Shown here: positions 1-8,598 of the stretch, in pieces
How the letters are laid out: every line of letters starts with the position of its first letter
Numbering within the stretch: position 1 is the first letter of the stretch
NCBI GenBank assembly: GCA_000992325.1
Contig: LBTZ01000022.1
Span: 1 to 51,066 of the forward strand
From: Parcubacteria group bacterium GW2011_GWD2_38_11
GTDB taxonomy: Bacteria; Patescibacteriota; Minisyncoccia; Moranbacterales; GWC2-37-73
Length of the DNA: 51,066 nt
Direction: 5' to 3'
Position numbers and translations under genes: made by a program
The notes under the pieces: model-generated
What the model saw: only the letters and a program-made list of their open reading frames with translations
Told to the model about the DNA's origin: nothing
Databases searched by the model: none

Positions 1-1
1 A

Positions 2-1042
2 AAAGTTGCCATTGATAAGGAAATTGAGCATTATTTTGATATTGCCATTAAAGAGGCTCAAAAAAGCGATAAACTTATTGCTGAGGCTTTGACGCATACA
101 AAAAAGATAGCACTTTCTGGAGGAAAGAGGATTCGCGGGGCCCTTTTGTGTCAGGCATATTTTGGATTGGGAGGTAAAGAAAAAAAGAAAATATTGAAAG
201 TTGCTGCTGCAATAGAGCTCGTGCATCTTTTTTTGCTGGTTCATGATGACATTATTGATCGTGGAGATCTGCGGCATAACCAGGACACTTTGCATAAGAT
301 GATTGAAAAGAGATATCGAAAGAATATTTCCACTGAGCAGGCGAAGCATTTTGGGGAATCAATTGCAATTATTGGCGGAGGGATGCTGTATACTATTGCT
401 AATAAAATAATTTTGGAGGCCGGATTTTCTTTGGAAGAAATGACGCGCGCACTTGTTCAGCTGCAAAAAATAGTGGCGACCACGATCATTGGACAATCGC
501 AGGATATCGCAATTGAATATGGCAAAAATGTCACCGAGCAAGAGGTACTGGCGATGTATGAAAATAAAACGGCGCGGTATACTTTTGAAGGACCGATTTA
601 TGTTGGAGCGATGCTGGCAGGTTGCAACGATAAAAAAACATTTACACTGCTCAGTGGTTATGCGATGCCGCTTGGAATTGCTTTTCAGATTAAGGATGAT
701 ATTTTGGGAATTTTTGGATCTAAAAAGAAAATGGGCAAGTCAGTTGCTTCTGATATCGAAGAAGGGAAACAATCACTTTTAGTTATAAAGGCTAGGCAAT
801 TAGCAACAAAAATGCAGAAAAATCAATTCAATTCAATTTTGGGAAAAAAGAAATTGACGCAAAAGGAAATATTGACGTTTCAAAATATTTTAAAATCAAC
901 CGGTGCGCTGGAATATGCTGAAAAACTGGCTGCGCAATATCTGGACAAAGGAAGAGGAGAAATTGAAAAAGCCGTTCTTTTGCCGCAGTCCAAAGAATTT
1001 CTCGTCGGGTTGGTGCAATATTTGGAAAAAAGAGAAAAATAA
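2..1042 (+). CDS. Polyprenyl (geranylgeranyl/farnesyl-type) diphosphate synthase, 5' partial
   Basis: Trans-isoprenyl diphosphate synthase, which condenses isopentenyl diphosphate onto an allylic diphosphate to make C15-C20 or longer chains in the cytoplasm. Visible are GGKRIRGALL near the start, the first Asp-rich motif in LVHDDIIDRGD and the second in QIKDDILGIFG. The ORF track starts at TTG 89, but the same frame is open to base 2 (KVAIDKEIEHYFD), so the true start lies left of the window. The next gene is uppS, so the pair probably supplies undecaprenyl phosphate for the wall genes further right. Chain length cannot be told from the sequence alone. Confidence 0.9.
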   Translation, partial: KVAIDKEIEHYFDIAIKEAQKSDKLIAEALTHTKKIALSGGKRIRGALLCQAYFGLGGKEKKKILKVAAAIELVHLFLLVHDDIIDRGDLRHNQDTLHKMIEKRYRKNISTEQAKHFGESIAIIGGGMLYTIANKIILEAGFSLEEMTRALVQLQKIVATTIIGQSQDIAIEYGKNVTEQEVLAMYENKTARYTFEGPIYVGAMLAGCNDKKTFTLLSGYAMPLGIAFQIKDDILGIFGSKKKMGKSVASDIEEGKQSLLVIKARQLATKMQKNQFNSILGKKKLTQKEILTFQNILKSTGALEYAEKLAAQYLDKGRGEIEKAVLLPQSKEFLVGLVQYLEKREK

Positions 1043-1140
1043 TAAAAAATTAATCATTTGGATTTGAGTCATTTGTTTGAAATTTGTCATTGAGATTTTG
1101 GATTTAAAATCTGCATTAAAAATCATAAAATATTAAAAAA

Positions 1141-1857
1141 ATGTTAACCGATAATAAAAAAAGTCTTCCTTTGCATATCGCCATCATTCCTGATGGAAAC
1201 AGGCGATGGGCAAAAGAAAAAAATCTTGAGCCGTGGCAGGGCCATAAGGCTGGAGCGGAAAAATTGGAGCAACTCGCTCGCTGGGCTTTTAATAATGGGA
1301 TTTTTTGTCTTTCATTCTGGGGATCGTCTTTAAAAAATCTTGAAAAAAGACCACTCAGAGAAAAACAGGAATTGTTAAAAATTTATGAAGAATATTTCAA
1401 GAAATTAATTGTAGATGAAGATATTCACCGCAACCGCGTAAGAATAAATGTGATTGGAAAATGGGAAAGTCAGTTTCCAACATCTCTAAAAAAGATTATA
1501 CTTGAAGGAGTTGAAAAAACAGCTCATTATGAAGAGCACGAGTTGAATTTCTTTTTGGCTTATAGTGGTGATGATGAAATGTTGGATGCTGTTCGGGCAA
1601 TTGCTGGAAGCGGAATTGATCCTAAAGAAATCACAGCTGAGACGATTAAACAAAACTTGATGACCAGTAAATTGCCAGCAGTTGATTTGCTGATTAGAAC
1701 AGGTGGTGAGCCTCATTTGAGTGTAGGTTTTATGATGTGGGATATCGCTAACTCATATTTATATTTTTCAAAAAAGTATTTTCCTGATTTTAATGAGACT
1801 GAGTTATCCGAAGCTATAAATGAATATTCCGCCAGTGGGAAGAGAGGGGGTAAATAA
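1141..1857 (+). CDS. uppS: Isoprenyl transferase (undecaprenyl diphosphate synthase)
   Basis: Cis-prenyltransferase, 238 aa, making the long-chain lipid carrier for peptidoglycan. The N-terminal IAIIPDGNRRWAKE corresponds to the family MDGNGRWA pyrophosphate-binding motif, with Pro in place of Met. The C-terminal LLIRTGGEPHLS is the RTGGE(Q/x)RLS motif that binds IPP. Length matches the family (about 230-250 aa). It lies about 100 nt downstream of the prenyl synthase with AT-rich word repeats between them and no clear SD. The first residues (MLTDNKKSLPLH) are a normal short leader, so the ATG at 1141 is accepted. Confidence 0.93.
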   Translation: MLTDNKKSLPLHIAIIPDGNRRWAKEKNLEPWQGHKAGAEKLEQLARWAFNNGIFCLSFWGSSLKNLEKRPLREKQELLKIYEEYFKKLIVDEDIHRNRVRINVIGKWESQFPTSLKKIILEGVEKTAHYEEHELNFFLAYSGDDEMLDAVRAIAGSGIDPKEITAETIKQNLMTSKLPAVDLLIRTGGEPHLSVGFMMWDIANSYLYFSKKYFPDFNETELSEAINEYSASGKRGGK

Positions 1858-1961
1858 CTTAGTCAATAACCAAGAAACAATAACCAAATAAATCTCAAAT
1901 CACAAGCTTCAAAACAAAAGGGATTTGATTATCATATCTTTGTTATTAAGATAAAACTATT

Positions 1962-3074
1962 ATGAAGAAAATGCTCCTGGTGCTATTTTTTACGATGTTG
2001 CTGGTGCCCAATATTTCCTTGGCACAGGAAAAAAAACAGGCTGTTTATTTTTATGCAACTTGGTGTTCGCATTGCCAAAAGGTTGATTCCTTTTTGAAGG
2101 AGAATGGTTTTTATGGTAAATATGACATTAAAAAGTTTAATTTTGATGAAAGGGAAAATAAAATTCTCTTAAAAAAAGTGCTTGATGGCAAGATGATTGC
2201 AGACGGTGGAATTCCGGCGATGATTATTGATGAAGAAGTTTTTCTTGGGGATGTGCCCATCATCGATGCTTTTGAGAAAAAAATGGAAGCTTCAAATGGA
2301 ACAGCGCTGCAATATGTTGAAAAGTTTGGAGCTGGAAAGCAAGATGCAATCAAAGAATCTCCAAAACCAAAAAAAGAAGAATTCAGGGGAAGCAATGATG
2401 GTGTGGCTTTGCCACTATTGTTAGGTGCGGCATTAAGCGATGCAATTAATCCTTGTGCTTTTGCAGTGCTTATTTTGCTCGTTGGAACTGTGCTTAGGGC
2501 ACAAGGCAGGCGCAGGGCACTTTGGGCGGGACTATTGTTTTCTTTGGCGATTTTTATTTCGTATTTCTTGATGGGGTTGGGACTGTATAAGGCAATTACA
2601 ATTTTTAATATTCCAAAATATTTTTCATTGGTTGTTGGATCATTGGCTATTTTGATAGGATTAGCAAATCTAAAAGACACTTTTTGGTATGGAAAATTGT
2701 TTATTATGGAAGTGCCATTGTCTTGGCGTCCTAAAATGCAAACAATTTTGAAACATGCTACTAGTCCATTTGGTGCATTTACGAGTGGACTTCTGGTCAG
2801 TTTATTTTTGCTGCCTTGTTCAAGTGGTCCGTATATTGTGATTGTGGGGTTATTGGCAGAAAAAGTTAATGTGGCAGTTGCGACTTCTCAACTTGCTTTG
2901 TATAATTTTATTTTTGTCTTACCAATGCTTGCGATAACCTTGGGAATGTATTTCTTTAATTTTCAAATGGCCGAACTTGAAAAAATTCGCAGAAGTAATC
3001 TCAAGGTACTTCATGCGATTGTAGGAACTATTATGGTTTTGATGGGAATATATTTAATACAAGGATGGCTATAG
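1962..3074 (+). CDS. Thioredoxin-like domain fused to CcdA/DsbD-type transmembrane electron transporter
   Basis: 370 aa. A signal peptide or N-terminal anchor (residues 1-21) is followed by a thioredoxin-like domain with the redox pair C35-S-H-C38 (YATWCSHCQK). A linker then leads to a polytopic membrane domain of the CcdA/DsbD family with the two conserved transmembrane cysteines, C165 (INPCAFAVL) and C286 (LLPCSSGP). By family it moves reducing equivalents from cytoplasmic thioredoxin across the membrane to extracytoplasmic thiols. Having the extracytoplasmic thioredoxin domain at the N-terminus of the same chain makes it a compact DsbD. trxA and trxB follow directly, so the whole electron path is colocated. 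Confidence 0.88.
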   Translation: MKKMLLVLFFTMLLVPNISLAQEKKQAVYFYATWCSHCQKVDSFLKENGFYGKYDIKKFNFDERENKILLKKVLDGKMIADGGIPAMIIDEEVFLGDVPIIDAFEKKMEASNGTALQYVEKFGAGKQDAIKESPKPKKEEFRGSNDGVALPLLLGAALSDAINPCAFAVLILLVGTVLRAQGRRRALWAGLLFSLAIFISYFLMGLGLYKAITIFNIPKYFSLVVGSLAILIGLANLKDTFWYGKLFIMEVPLSWRPKMQTILKHATSPFGAFTSGLLVSLFLLPCSSGPYIVIVGLLAEKVNVAVATSQLALYNFIFVLPMLAITLGMYFFNFQMAELEKIRRSNLKVLHAIVGTIMVLMGIYLIQGWL

Positions 3075-3111
3075 ATAAAATTGTAAGTTTAAAATTGCAT
3101 TCAGCTGTATA

Positions 3112-3177
3112 AGTCATCAGTCATCAGTAACCTGTAATTGATATGGGAGGATGACCGATGACTGATTGCTGATGACT
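3112..3177. repeat. Imperfect palindrome of TCATCAG words
   Basis: AGTCATCAGTCATCAGT faces ACTGATTGCTGATGACT across a 30-nt spacer, between the DsbD-like gene and trxA. The same word run (GATGACT, four tandem copies) occurs inside folC near 16880. Confidence 0.7.
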
Positions 3178-3251
3178 ATCATTAATTAATATTAATTTAA
3201 TAAATAATTGCATATTTAAACAGTAAATATCAGTTATTTTGTCACAAAATT

Positions 3252-3569
3252 ATGGAAATGGAGTTTACAGACCAGAATTTTGAACAAGAAGTTTTGAGGA
3301 GCGATGTGCCGGTGTTGGTTGATTTTTGGGCACCGTGGTGTGGACCGTGTCAGATGATGGGACCAATCGTGGAAGAGTTGGCAAGAGAAATGGGGGACAA
3401 GGCAAAAGTTGGAAAACTTAATGTTGATGAAAATGGAGAAATTTCATCAAAATTTGGTATTATGTCTATTCCTGCTATCAAAATCTTTAAAGATGGCGAG
3501 GTTGTAAAAGAATTTGTAGGGGTTCAATCTAAAGAAAATCTCAAAAAAGAATTGGAAGCACTTGCCTAG
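3252..3569 (+). CDS. trxA: Thioredoxin
   Basis: 105-aa cytoplasmic thioredoxin of standard length. The active site is WAPWC30GPC33, and the cis-proline segment is MSIPAIKIF. It reduces protein disulfides and is re-reduced by the thioredoxin reductase encoded next. It probably also feeds the preceding DsbD-like transporter. A strong intrinsic terminator follows the stop, and trxB has its own promoter after that, so trxA and trxB are adjacent but separately transcribed. Confidence 0.96.
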   Translation: MEMEFTDQNFEQEVLRSDVPVLVDFWAPWCGPCQMMGPIVEELAREMGDKAKVGKLNVDENGEISSKFGIMSIPAIKIFKDGEVVKEFVGVQSKENLKKELEALA

Positions 3570-3590
3570 GCTCTTTTTTATTTGAATTGA

Positions 3591-3620
3591 AAAATACCCA
3601 ACTTAGTTGGGTATTTTTTT
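3591..3620 (+). terminator. Rho-independent terminator after trxA
   Basis: AATACCCAACT faces AGTTGGGTATT with a 1-nt centre, then a run of T. The stem is perfect over 11 bp. Confidence 0.9.
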
Positions 3621-3621
3621 G

Positions 3622-3650
3622 TTGATTGTGCTTTGATATTGAGGTATACT
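3622..3650 (+). promoter_or_regulatory. Sigma-70-type promoter for trxB
   Basis: TTGATT, a 17-nt spacer and TATACT lie directly after the trxA terminator and about 35 nt before the trxB ATG. Confidence 0.7.
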
Positions 3651-3685
3651 TTATATGAAATATTAAATACAAAAATATAAAAATT

Positions 3686-4609
3686 ATGTACGACCTTATT
3701 ATCATCGGTGCGGGTCCTGCGGGATTGGGTGCATCAATCTATGCTTCACGTTACAAGCTTAATCACGTTGTGATTGGGGGAGAAATTGGCGGACAAGTAG
3801 TTGAGGCCTGGGAAATTGAAAATTATGCCGGAATAGAATCAATTTCCGGCAAGGACTTGATGGAAAAATTTGTGAAACAAACAAAGGATTTGGGAGGTAA
3901 TATTATTGTGGGAAATGTTAATAAAATTTTAAAGGAAGGCGAATTCTTTTCTATTGCCACTGAAGACGGAAAGAAATATGAAGCAAGGGCTGTCCTTCTT
4001 GCTCTTGGTATGAAAGCAAGAAAGATGAATATTCCGGGAGAAGATAAATTCCTTGGCAAAGGTATTTCGTATTGCGCAACTTGCGATGCGATGTTTTTTC
4101 GCGGTAAGGATGTAGCAGTAATAGGGGGTGGCGATGCGGCGGCAACGGCTGCAATTCATTTGGCCGAATTTGCCAATAGTGTCCAGCTTTTATATAAAGA
4201 CGGGACTAAAACTTTTGAACCAGCTTGGGACGAACAAATGGCCAAGATGGGAAAGATTGCCTCCAGCACGTTCACAAACATCAGTGGCATTGAGGGTGAT
4301 GAAAAAGTGGAGGGCCTAGAATACGAACTCGATGGTAAAAAGAAAGAGTTATCAGTCCAAGGCGTATTTATTGAGATAGGCTCGACTCCAGGTGTTGTCA
4401 TTGCAAAAGAATTAGGTGTAAGCACGGATGAACAGGGTTATATTGCGGTTGATCAAACTCAGGCAACCAATGTTGATAATGTATATGCTGCAGGAGACGC
4501 TACAACTGGATCAAACAAGTTTCGCCAAATCATCACGGCAGTGGCTGAGGGGGCAGTGGCAGCAGGAAGCGTGTATAAGAAAATAAAATTAAACACCAAT
4601 AAAAAATAA
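3686..4609 (+). CDS. trxB: Thioredoxin reductase (NADPH-dependent flavoprotein)
   Basis: 307 aa, typical of low-molecular-weight TrxB. It has the FAD-binding GAGPAG at the N-terminus, the redox-active C130-A-T-C133, the NAD(P)H-binding GGGDAA just after it, and the C-terminal FAD motif VYAAGDAT. It reduces oxidised thioredoxin and closes the path TrxB to TrxA to the DsbD-like transporter. NADPH rather than NADH is the family norm and was not tested here. The start ATG 3686 immediately gives the Rossmann strand MYDLIIIGAG, which fixes it. Confidence 0.95.
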   Translation: MYDLIIIGAGPAGLGASIYASRYKLNHVVIGGEIGGQVVEAWEIENYAGIESISGKDLMEKFVKQTKDLGGNIIVGNVNKILKEGEFFSIATEDGKKYEARAVLLALGMKARKMNIPGEDKFLGKGISYCATCDAMFFRGKDVAVIGGGDAAATAAIHLAEFANSVQLLYKDGTKTFEPAWDEQMAKMGKIASSTFTNISGIEGDEKVEGLEYELDGKKKELSVQGVFIEIGSTPGVVIAKELGVSTDEQGYIAVDQTQATNVDNVYAAGDATTGSNKFRQIITAVAEGAVAAGSVYKKIKLNTNKK

Positions 4610-4654
4610 AGAATTGATGAAGTTTTGAATTTTGTGAGATTAAGAATATTTTTT

Positions 4655-4760
4655 AAATTTTCAATTTTCAGTTTCCAATTTTCAAATAATTTTCAATTTT
4701 TCAATTTACCAATGATTGAAAATTCAAGTATTGAAAATTAAATGTGAATTGTGAATTGAT
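4655..4760. repeat. AT-rich word repeat (TTTTCAATTT / AAATTGAAAA)
   Basis: Runs of TTTTCAATTTTC words followed by GAATTGATAATTGA words, with no ORF. The same words recur near 13550-13670, 19835-19935, 21180-21275, 27520-27665, 39910-40026, 40316-40445 and 41655-41790. Confidence 0.65.
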
Positions 4761-4777
4761 AATTGATCATTGTTGTT

Positions 4778-5908
4778 ATGGATGCAATTGAATTATCAAA
4801 AAAAATGGGCGGGAAAATTGAGATAAGATCTAAGAAGAAATTAACCAAGGAAAGTCTGTCTATTTTGTATACACCAGGCGTTGCTGACGTTTGTAGAGCT
4901 ATTGCAAAAAACAAAAAACTCTCATTTGAATATACAATCCGTAAGAATACGGTGGCGGTTATTTCTGATGGAAGTGCTGTTTTGGGTCTTGGCAATATTG
5001 GTCCAGAAGCAGGACTACCAGTGATGGAAGGAAAGGCACTTTTGTTTAAGGAACTTGGCGGTGTGGATGCAATTCCGATAGTTTTGGCAACGCAAGATAC
5101 TGAAGATATTATTAAAATTGTGAAAGCTCTCGCACCAACTTTTGGAGGAATTAATTTGGAAGATATTTCTGCTCCGCGTTGTTTTGAAATAGAAAGACGC
5201 TTAAAAGACGAATTGGATATTCCTGTTATGCATGATGATCAACACGGAACAGCTATTGTTGTTTTGGCGGGACTGATTAATGCTCTTAAGGTTGTTAAAA
5301 AAGACATCAAAAAAATTAGAATTGTTATTTCTGGTGCAGGCGCTGCAGGGACTGCTATTATGAATCTTTTGATGAATTATGGCGCTAAGGATATTGTTGT
5401 GGTTGATAGCACCGGCATTATTTATAATGAGCGTCCCAGTGGGATGAATGATTCAAAAATGGAAATTGCAAAAATAACCAATCCTGAAAATTTACAGGGA
5501 ACACTACAGGATGCTTTGTTAGGTGCGGATGTTTTTATTGGCGTGAGCGCTCCTAACTTGATTAATCATCTTGATATTCGCAGAATGAGCAAAGATGCTA
5601 TCGTTTTTGCAATGAGTAATCCTATTCCTGAAATTATGCCAGATGAAGCTAAAAAGGGTGGAGCGGCAATTGTGGCAACCGGAAGATCTGACTATCCAAA
5701 TCAAATTAATAATGTATTGGTGTTTCCTGGCATTTTTCGTGGAGCGCTGGATACTCAAACAAAAAAAATAACAGAAATTCATAAATTGAAAGCAGCCAAG
5801 GCTCTTGCTTCTTTGATAAAAAAACCTACTCGTGATAAAATAATAATAAATGCACTTGATAAACGTGCAGTCAAAGTCGTGGCTAATGTTTTCAAAAAAC
5901 AAACATAA
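4778..5908 (+). CDS. NAD(P)-dependent malic enzyme
   Basis: Oxidative decarboxylation of malate to pyruvate and CO2. Family motifs are YTPGVADVCRAI, EDISAPRCFEIE, the metal/substrate segment MHDDQHGTAIV and the Rossmann VISGAGAAGTAI. I start at ATG 4778 (MDAIELSKKMG, 376 aa) rather than the TTG at 4763, because the upstream five residues come from word-repeat DNA. It is the short bacterial form. Pyruvate made here can be used by the PorGDAB complex encoded at 39-43 kb. Cofactor preference is not decidable by eye. Confidence 0.92.
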   Translation: MDAIELSKKMGGKIEIRSKKKLTKESLSILYTPGVADVCRAIAKNKKLSFEYTIRKNTVAVISDGSAVLGLGNIGPEAGLPVMEGKALLFKELGGVDAIPIVLATQDTEDIIKIVKALAPTFGGINLEDISAPRCFEIERRLKDELDIPVMHDDQHGTAIVVLAGLINALKVVKKDIKKIRIVISGAGAAGTAIMNLLMNYGAKDIVVVDSTGIIYNERPSGMNDSKMEIAKITNPENLQGTLQDALLGADVFIGVSAPNLINHLDIRRMSKDAIVFAMSNPIPEIMPDEAKKGGAAIVATGRSDYPNQINNVLVFPGIFRGALDTQTKKITEIHKLKAAKALASLIKKPTRDKIIINALDKRAVKVVANVFKKQT

Positions 5909-5983
5909 AACATAAAACATGGAACATGGAACAAAGTTGGAGCATTGAAATGCTTTATGATCCATGCTTTATGATCCATAAAG
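5903..5983. repeat. Word repeat CATAAAACATGG / CCATGCTTTATGATCC
   Basis: The gap between malic enzyme and yjbQ consists of CATAAAACATGGAACATGG words facing CCATGCTTTATGATCC words, an imperfect palindrome running up to the next ATG. A partial copy of the same words is at 7160-7205. Confidence 0.6.
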
Positions 5984-6430
5984 ATGAATATAAAAATACA
6001 CAAACAAAAAATTGATTTGGAAAGTAAAAATCAAATTGAGTTTTTTGACATCACTGAGAAAGTACAAGAAATTATTGAGGCTTCGGGTGTTAGAGATGGA
6101 AATGTTGTTGTTTTCGCTCCACACACCACGATGGGTGTTATTATAAATCACAATGAGTCGATGCTTGTTCAAGATTTTATGCGCATTTTGTATAAGATTG
6201 TTCCGATGGATGATCGTTATTCTCATGATTTGTTTGAACTTCGTAGAAGCTCCAAATCAGATGGTAGAAGTAATGGGCACTCACATTGCAAATCATTTTT
6301 AATAGGAGTTAGTCAAACTGTCCCAATTGAAAAGGGAAAATTGTTGATAACTGAAAAGCAAAGTATTTTCGCCGTGGAATTTGATGGTGCTCGTAAGCGA
6401 GATGTTATTGTTCAGGTTATGGGTATTTGA
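5984..6430 (+). CDS. YjbQ family (UPF0047) protein
   Basis: 148 aa, full length for the family. Diagnostic segments are HTTMGVIINHNE, SNGHSHCKSFLIG, and the C-terminal IFAVEFDGARKRDVIVQVMG. His residues in HTT and HSHC are the putative metal/active-site ligands of this fold. Family members have been reported to show weak thiamine-phosphate-synthase activity, but the physiological role is unsettled. It ends in TGA, one of the normal UGA stops in the window. Confidence 0.88.
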   Translation: MNIKIHKQKIDLESKNQIEFFDITEKVQEIIEASGVRDGNVVVFAPHTTMGVIINHNESMLVQDFMRILYKIVPMDDRYSHDLFELRRSSKSDGRSNGHSHCKSFLIGVSQTVPIEKGKLLITEKQSIFAVEFDGARKRDVIVQVMGI

Positions 6431-6536
6431 GAACACGGATTAGCACTGATTGATGACTGATCAAATACGGATTAATGCTAAGAAAAATCTGTGATTCGTT
6501 TTGATCTGTATTTAATCTGTTAAATTAGTTTTATAC
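6431..6536. repeat. Word repeat ACGGATTA / TTAATCTGT
   Basis: ACACGGATTAGCACTGATT and ATACGGATTAATGC face CTGTATTTAATCTGT words just before the pcm start. The same family fills 22395-22540 before murC. Confidence 0.6.
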
Positions 6537-7157
6537 ATGAGTAGGCTTGTTAATGATTTGATTAGAAAAGGCTATTTGCGCACTGATGATGTCATTAGCG
6601 CTTTTTCAGAAATTCATCGAACAGAATTTATTCCAAGTGATCTGGAAGGTCAGGCAGAAGCTGATATTCCCTTGCCAATTGGATATGGACAAACAATCTC
6701 ACAACCCTTGACTGTCGCATTAATGTTGGAACTGCTTGAACCTCGGAGTGGTCAAAATATTCTCGATGTTGGCAGTGGCAGTGGCTGGACAACTGCACTT
6801 TTGGCTCATATTGTTGGCAGCGCTGGCAATGTTACGGCTATAGAAGTTATTCCGGAACTCTGTAGGAGTGGTGAAAAAAATGTAAGTAAATTCAGTTTTA
6901 TAAAAAAAGGAGTTGTGCAATTTCATTGCCAAACTGCTGAAAATGGATTTGAAAAAAAAGCTCCCTATGACAGAATTTTGGTTTCAGCTTCAGTTGAAGA
7001 AATTCCCAAGGCTTTCAAGGAGCAGCTAGTGGTTGGGGGTAAGATGGTTATTCCGGTTAGAAATGAAATTTGGTTTGTTGAAAAAAGAGGATCTGATGAT
7101 TTTAATATAGAAAAATTTTCAGGATTTGCTTTCGTACCTTTTGTTGAAAAAAATTAA
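6537..7157 (+). CDS. pcm: Protein-L-isoaspartate O-methyltransferase
   Basis: 206 aa, normal length. It repairs isoaspartyl residues in damaged proteins using S-adenosylmethionine. It shows the PCMT signature GYGQTISQPLTVALM and the SAM-binding motif ILDVGSGSGWTTALLA. The C-terminus GGKMVIPV is also family-typical. No operon partner is evident, since the flanking gaps are word repeats. Confidence 0.93.
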   Translation: MSRLVNDLIRKGYLRTDDVISAFSEIHRTEFIPSDLEGQAEADIPLPIGYGQTISQPLTVALMLELLEPRSGQNILDVGSGSGWTTALLAHIVGSAGNVTAIEVIPELCRSGEKNVSKFSFIKKGVVQFHCQTAENGFEKKAPYDRILVSASVEEIPKAFKEQLVVGGKMVIPVRNEIWFVEKRGSDDFNIEKFSGFAFVPFVEKN

Positions 7158-7292
7158 ATTATAAGTCATAAAACATAGAGCATAGAACATAAAAAATATA
7201 AAAAATAGCAAATATTTTTTTATTTCCGAGCAATCGCAGATATCAAAAGTTTTGATGCCTTTTATTATTTTATGCTGCGTGATTAATATCCT

Positions 7293-8312
7293 ATGAAGAT
7301 GCGAAGAAAAATTAGTATCATAATCCTTGGTCTAATGCTTGTCATTGGTGGTTTTTTTTATGTTTATGATAGAATTTATTTGGAATCTGGAACTGCCAGT
7401 GAAAAAAAAACAGTACTTATTGAAAAAGGGGATAACGCTTTGGTTGTCGGAGAAAAACTTGCTGGAGAGGGAATTATTGATGGAAAATATTTTTTAGTTC
7501 TCTATTTATTCAACAAGAATCACTTGCATAGTCTTGTGGCTGGCGCATATGAATTCGCGCCTGGTCTGAAAATTCCTGAAGTTGCAAGGATCATCACAGG
7601 AGGAGAAGTGATTTCCACGCGCATCCCAATAACTTTTCCTGAAGGGTGGACAATCAAGCAGATGGCTGAGAGATTGGATGCAAACGGTTTTTCAAAGAAT
7701 GATTTTATTTCTATCGTTAATAATCCTAGTTCAGAACTTAAGGAGAAGTATAAATTTTTAGGCGAAATTCCGAAGGGAAAATCGCTAGAGGGTTATCTTT
7801 TTCCTGACACATATTATTTCTCCAAAGATGCCACCGCTCAGGATATTGTTGAAAAAATGTTGAAGAATTTTGATGTAAAAATTACTGAAAATATGCGCGA
7901 TGATGTTTCGATGCAGAAAAAATCTCTTTATGATGTTGTGACAATGGCAAGTATCGTCGAAGGAGAAGTTAAAAATGATGATGACAGAAAGATTGTAGCT
8001 GGATTATTTTGGAACAGGCTTGAGAATGGAATGCCGCTGCAAAGCGATGCTACTTTGGAATATATTCTTGGCGACAATAAATTTCAACACTCTATCGCGG
8101 AAACAAAAATAGAATCTCCATACAACACTTATCAAAATAAAGGACTTCCGCCAGGACCAGTTTCTAATCCGGGCTTGAATTCTATTATTGCAGCAATTAA
8201 CCCAGCTCAGACAGATTTTGTTTATTTTTTGACTGACCCAAAAACAGGAAATACTGCTTTTGCAAAAACTTTTGAACAGCACATAACAAATAAGGCAAAG
8301 TATGGGTTGTAG
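7293..8312 (+). CDS. mltG: Endolytic murein transglycosylase MltG (YceG-like)
   Basis: 339 aa with one N-terminal membrane segment (IIILGLMLVIGGFFYVYD) and an extracytoplasmic LysM-like plus YceG domain. Family hallmarks are MASIVEGEVKNDDDRK, with the catalytic Glu in the E-G-E segment, WNRLENGMPLQSDATLEY, and the C-terminal YNTYQNKGLPPGPVSNPG. It cleaves nascent glycan strands and is thought to set glycan length. It precedes the mre elongation cluster, a sensible functional neighbourhood. Confidence 0.94.
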   Translation: MKMRRKISIIILGLMLVIGGFFYVYDRIYLESGTASEKKTVLIEKGDNALVVGEKLAGEGIIDGKYFLVLYLFNKNHLHSLVAGAYEFAPGLKIPEVARIITGGEVISTRIPITFPEGWTIKQMAERLDANGFSKNDFISIVNNPSSELKEKYKFLGEIPKGKSLEGYLFPDTYYFSKDATAQDIVEKMLKNFDVKITENMRDDVSMQKKSLYDVVTMASIVEGEVKNDDDRKIVAGLFWNRLENGMPLQSDATLEYILGDNKFQHSIAETKIESPYNTYQNKGLPPGPVSNPGLNSIIAAINPAQTDFVYFLTDPKTGNTAFAKTFEQHITNKAKYGL

Positions 8313-8317
8313 AAATT

Positions 8318-8521
8318 AGGATTTAGGTCGTAGGAAATACAAAAAATAGTAATTACTAAAATTACATAAAAATACTCTCACTTAAAAAGGATGCATAAAG
8401 CATCCTTGTTGCTTTGTTTAAGGTATAAAATACTTAAAATATTGATATTGTACATTATTAATAAGGGATAAATACAATTGTGGGTTTGTACTAAAAACCA
8501 ATTCCTAGCTCCTAAATCCTG
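8318..8521. repeat. Paired TAGGA / TCCTA word repeats flanking a hairpin
   Basis: The mltG-mreB gap has TTAGGATTTAGGTCGTAGG just after mltG and its approximate reverse complement TTCCTAGCTCCTAAATCC near 8505. Inside is the hairpin AAGGATGC-ATAAA-GCATCCTT at 8387-8407, followed by a weak T-rich tail, a possible terminator. No other gene was seen in this 286-nt gap. Confidence 0.55.
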
Positions 8522-8598
8522 TTTTTGACATTTTGGCTTACCCAAGCTATGATATCAGAAGGTTAAAATGTTAATTTGGAGGGATATTTCATACTATT

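Noticed and set aside
2111-2680. 189-codon reverse ORF
   Set aside because: Antisense to the conserved thioredoxin-DsbD fusion. The forward gene has clear motifs.
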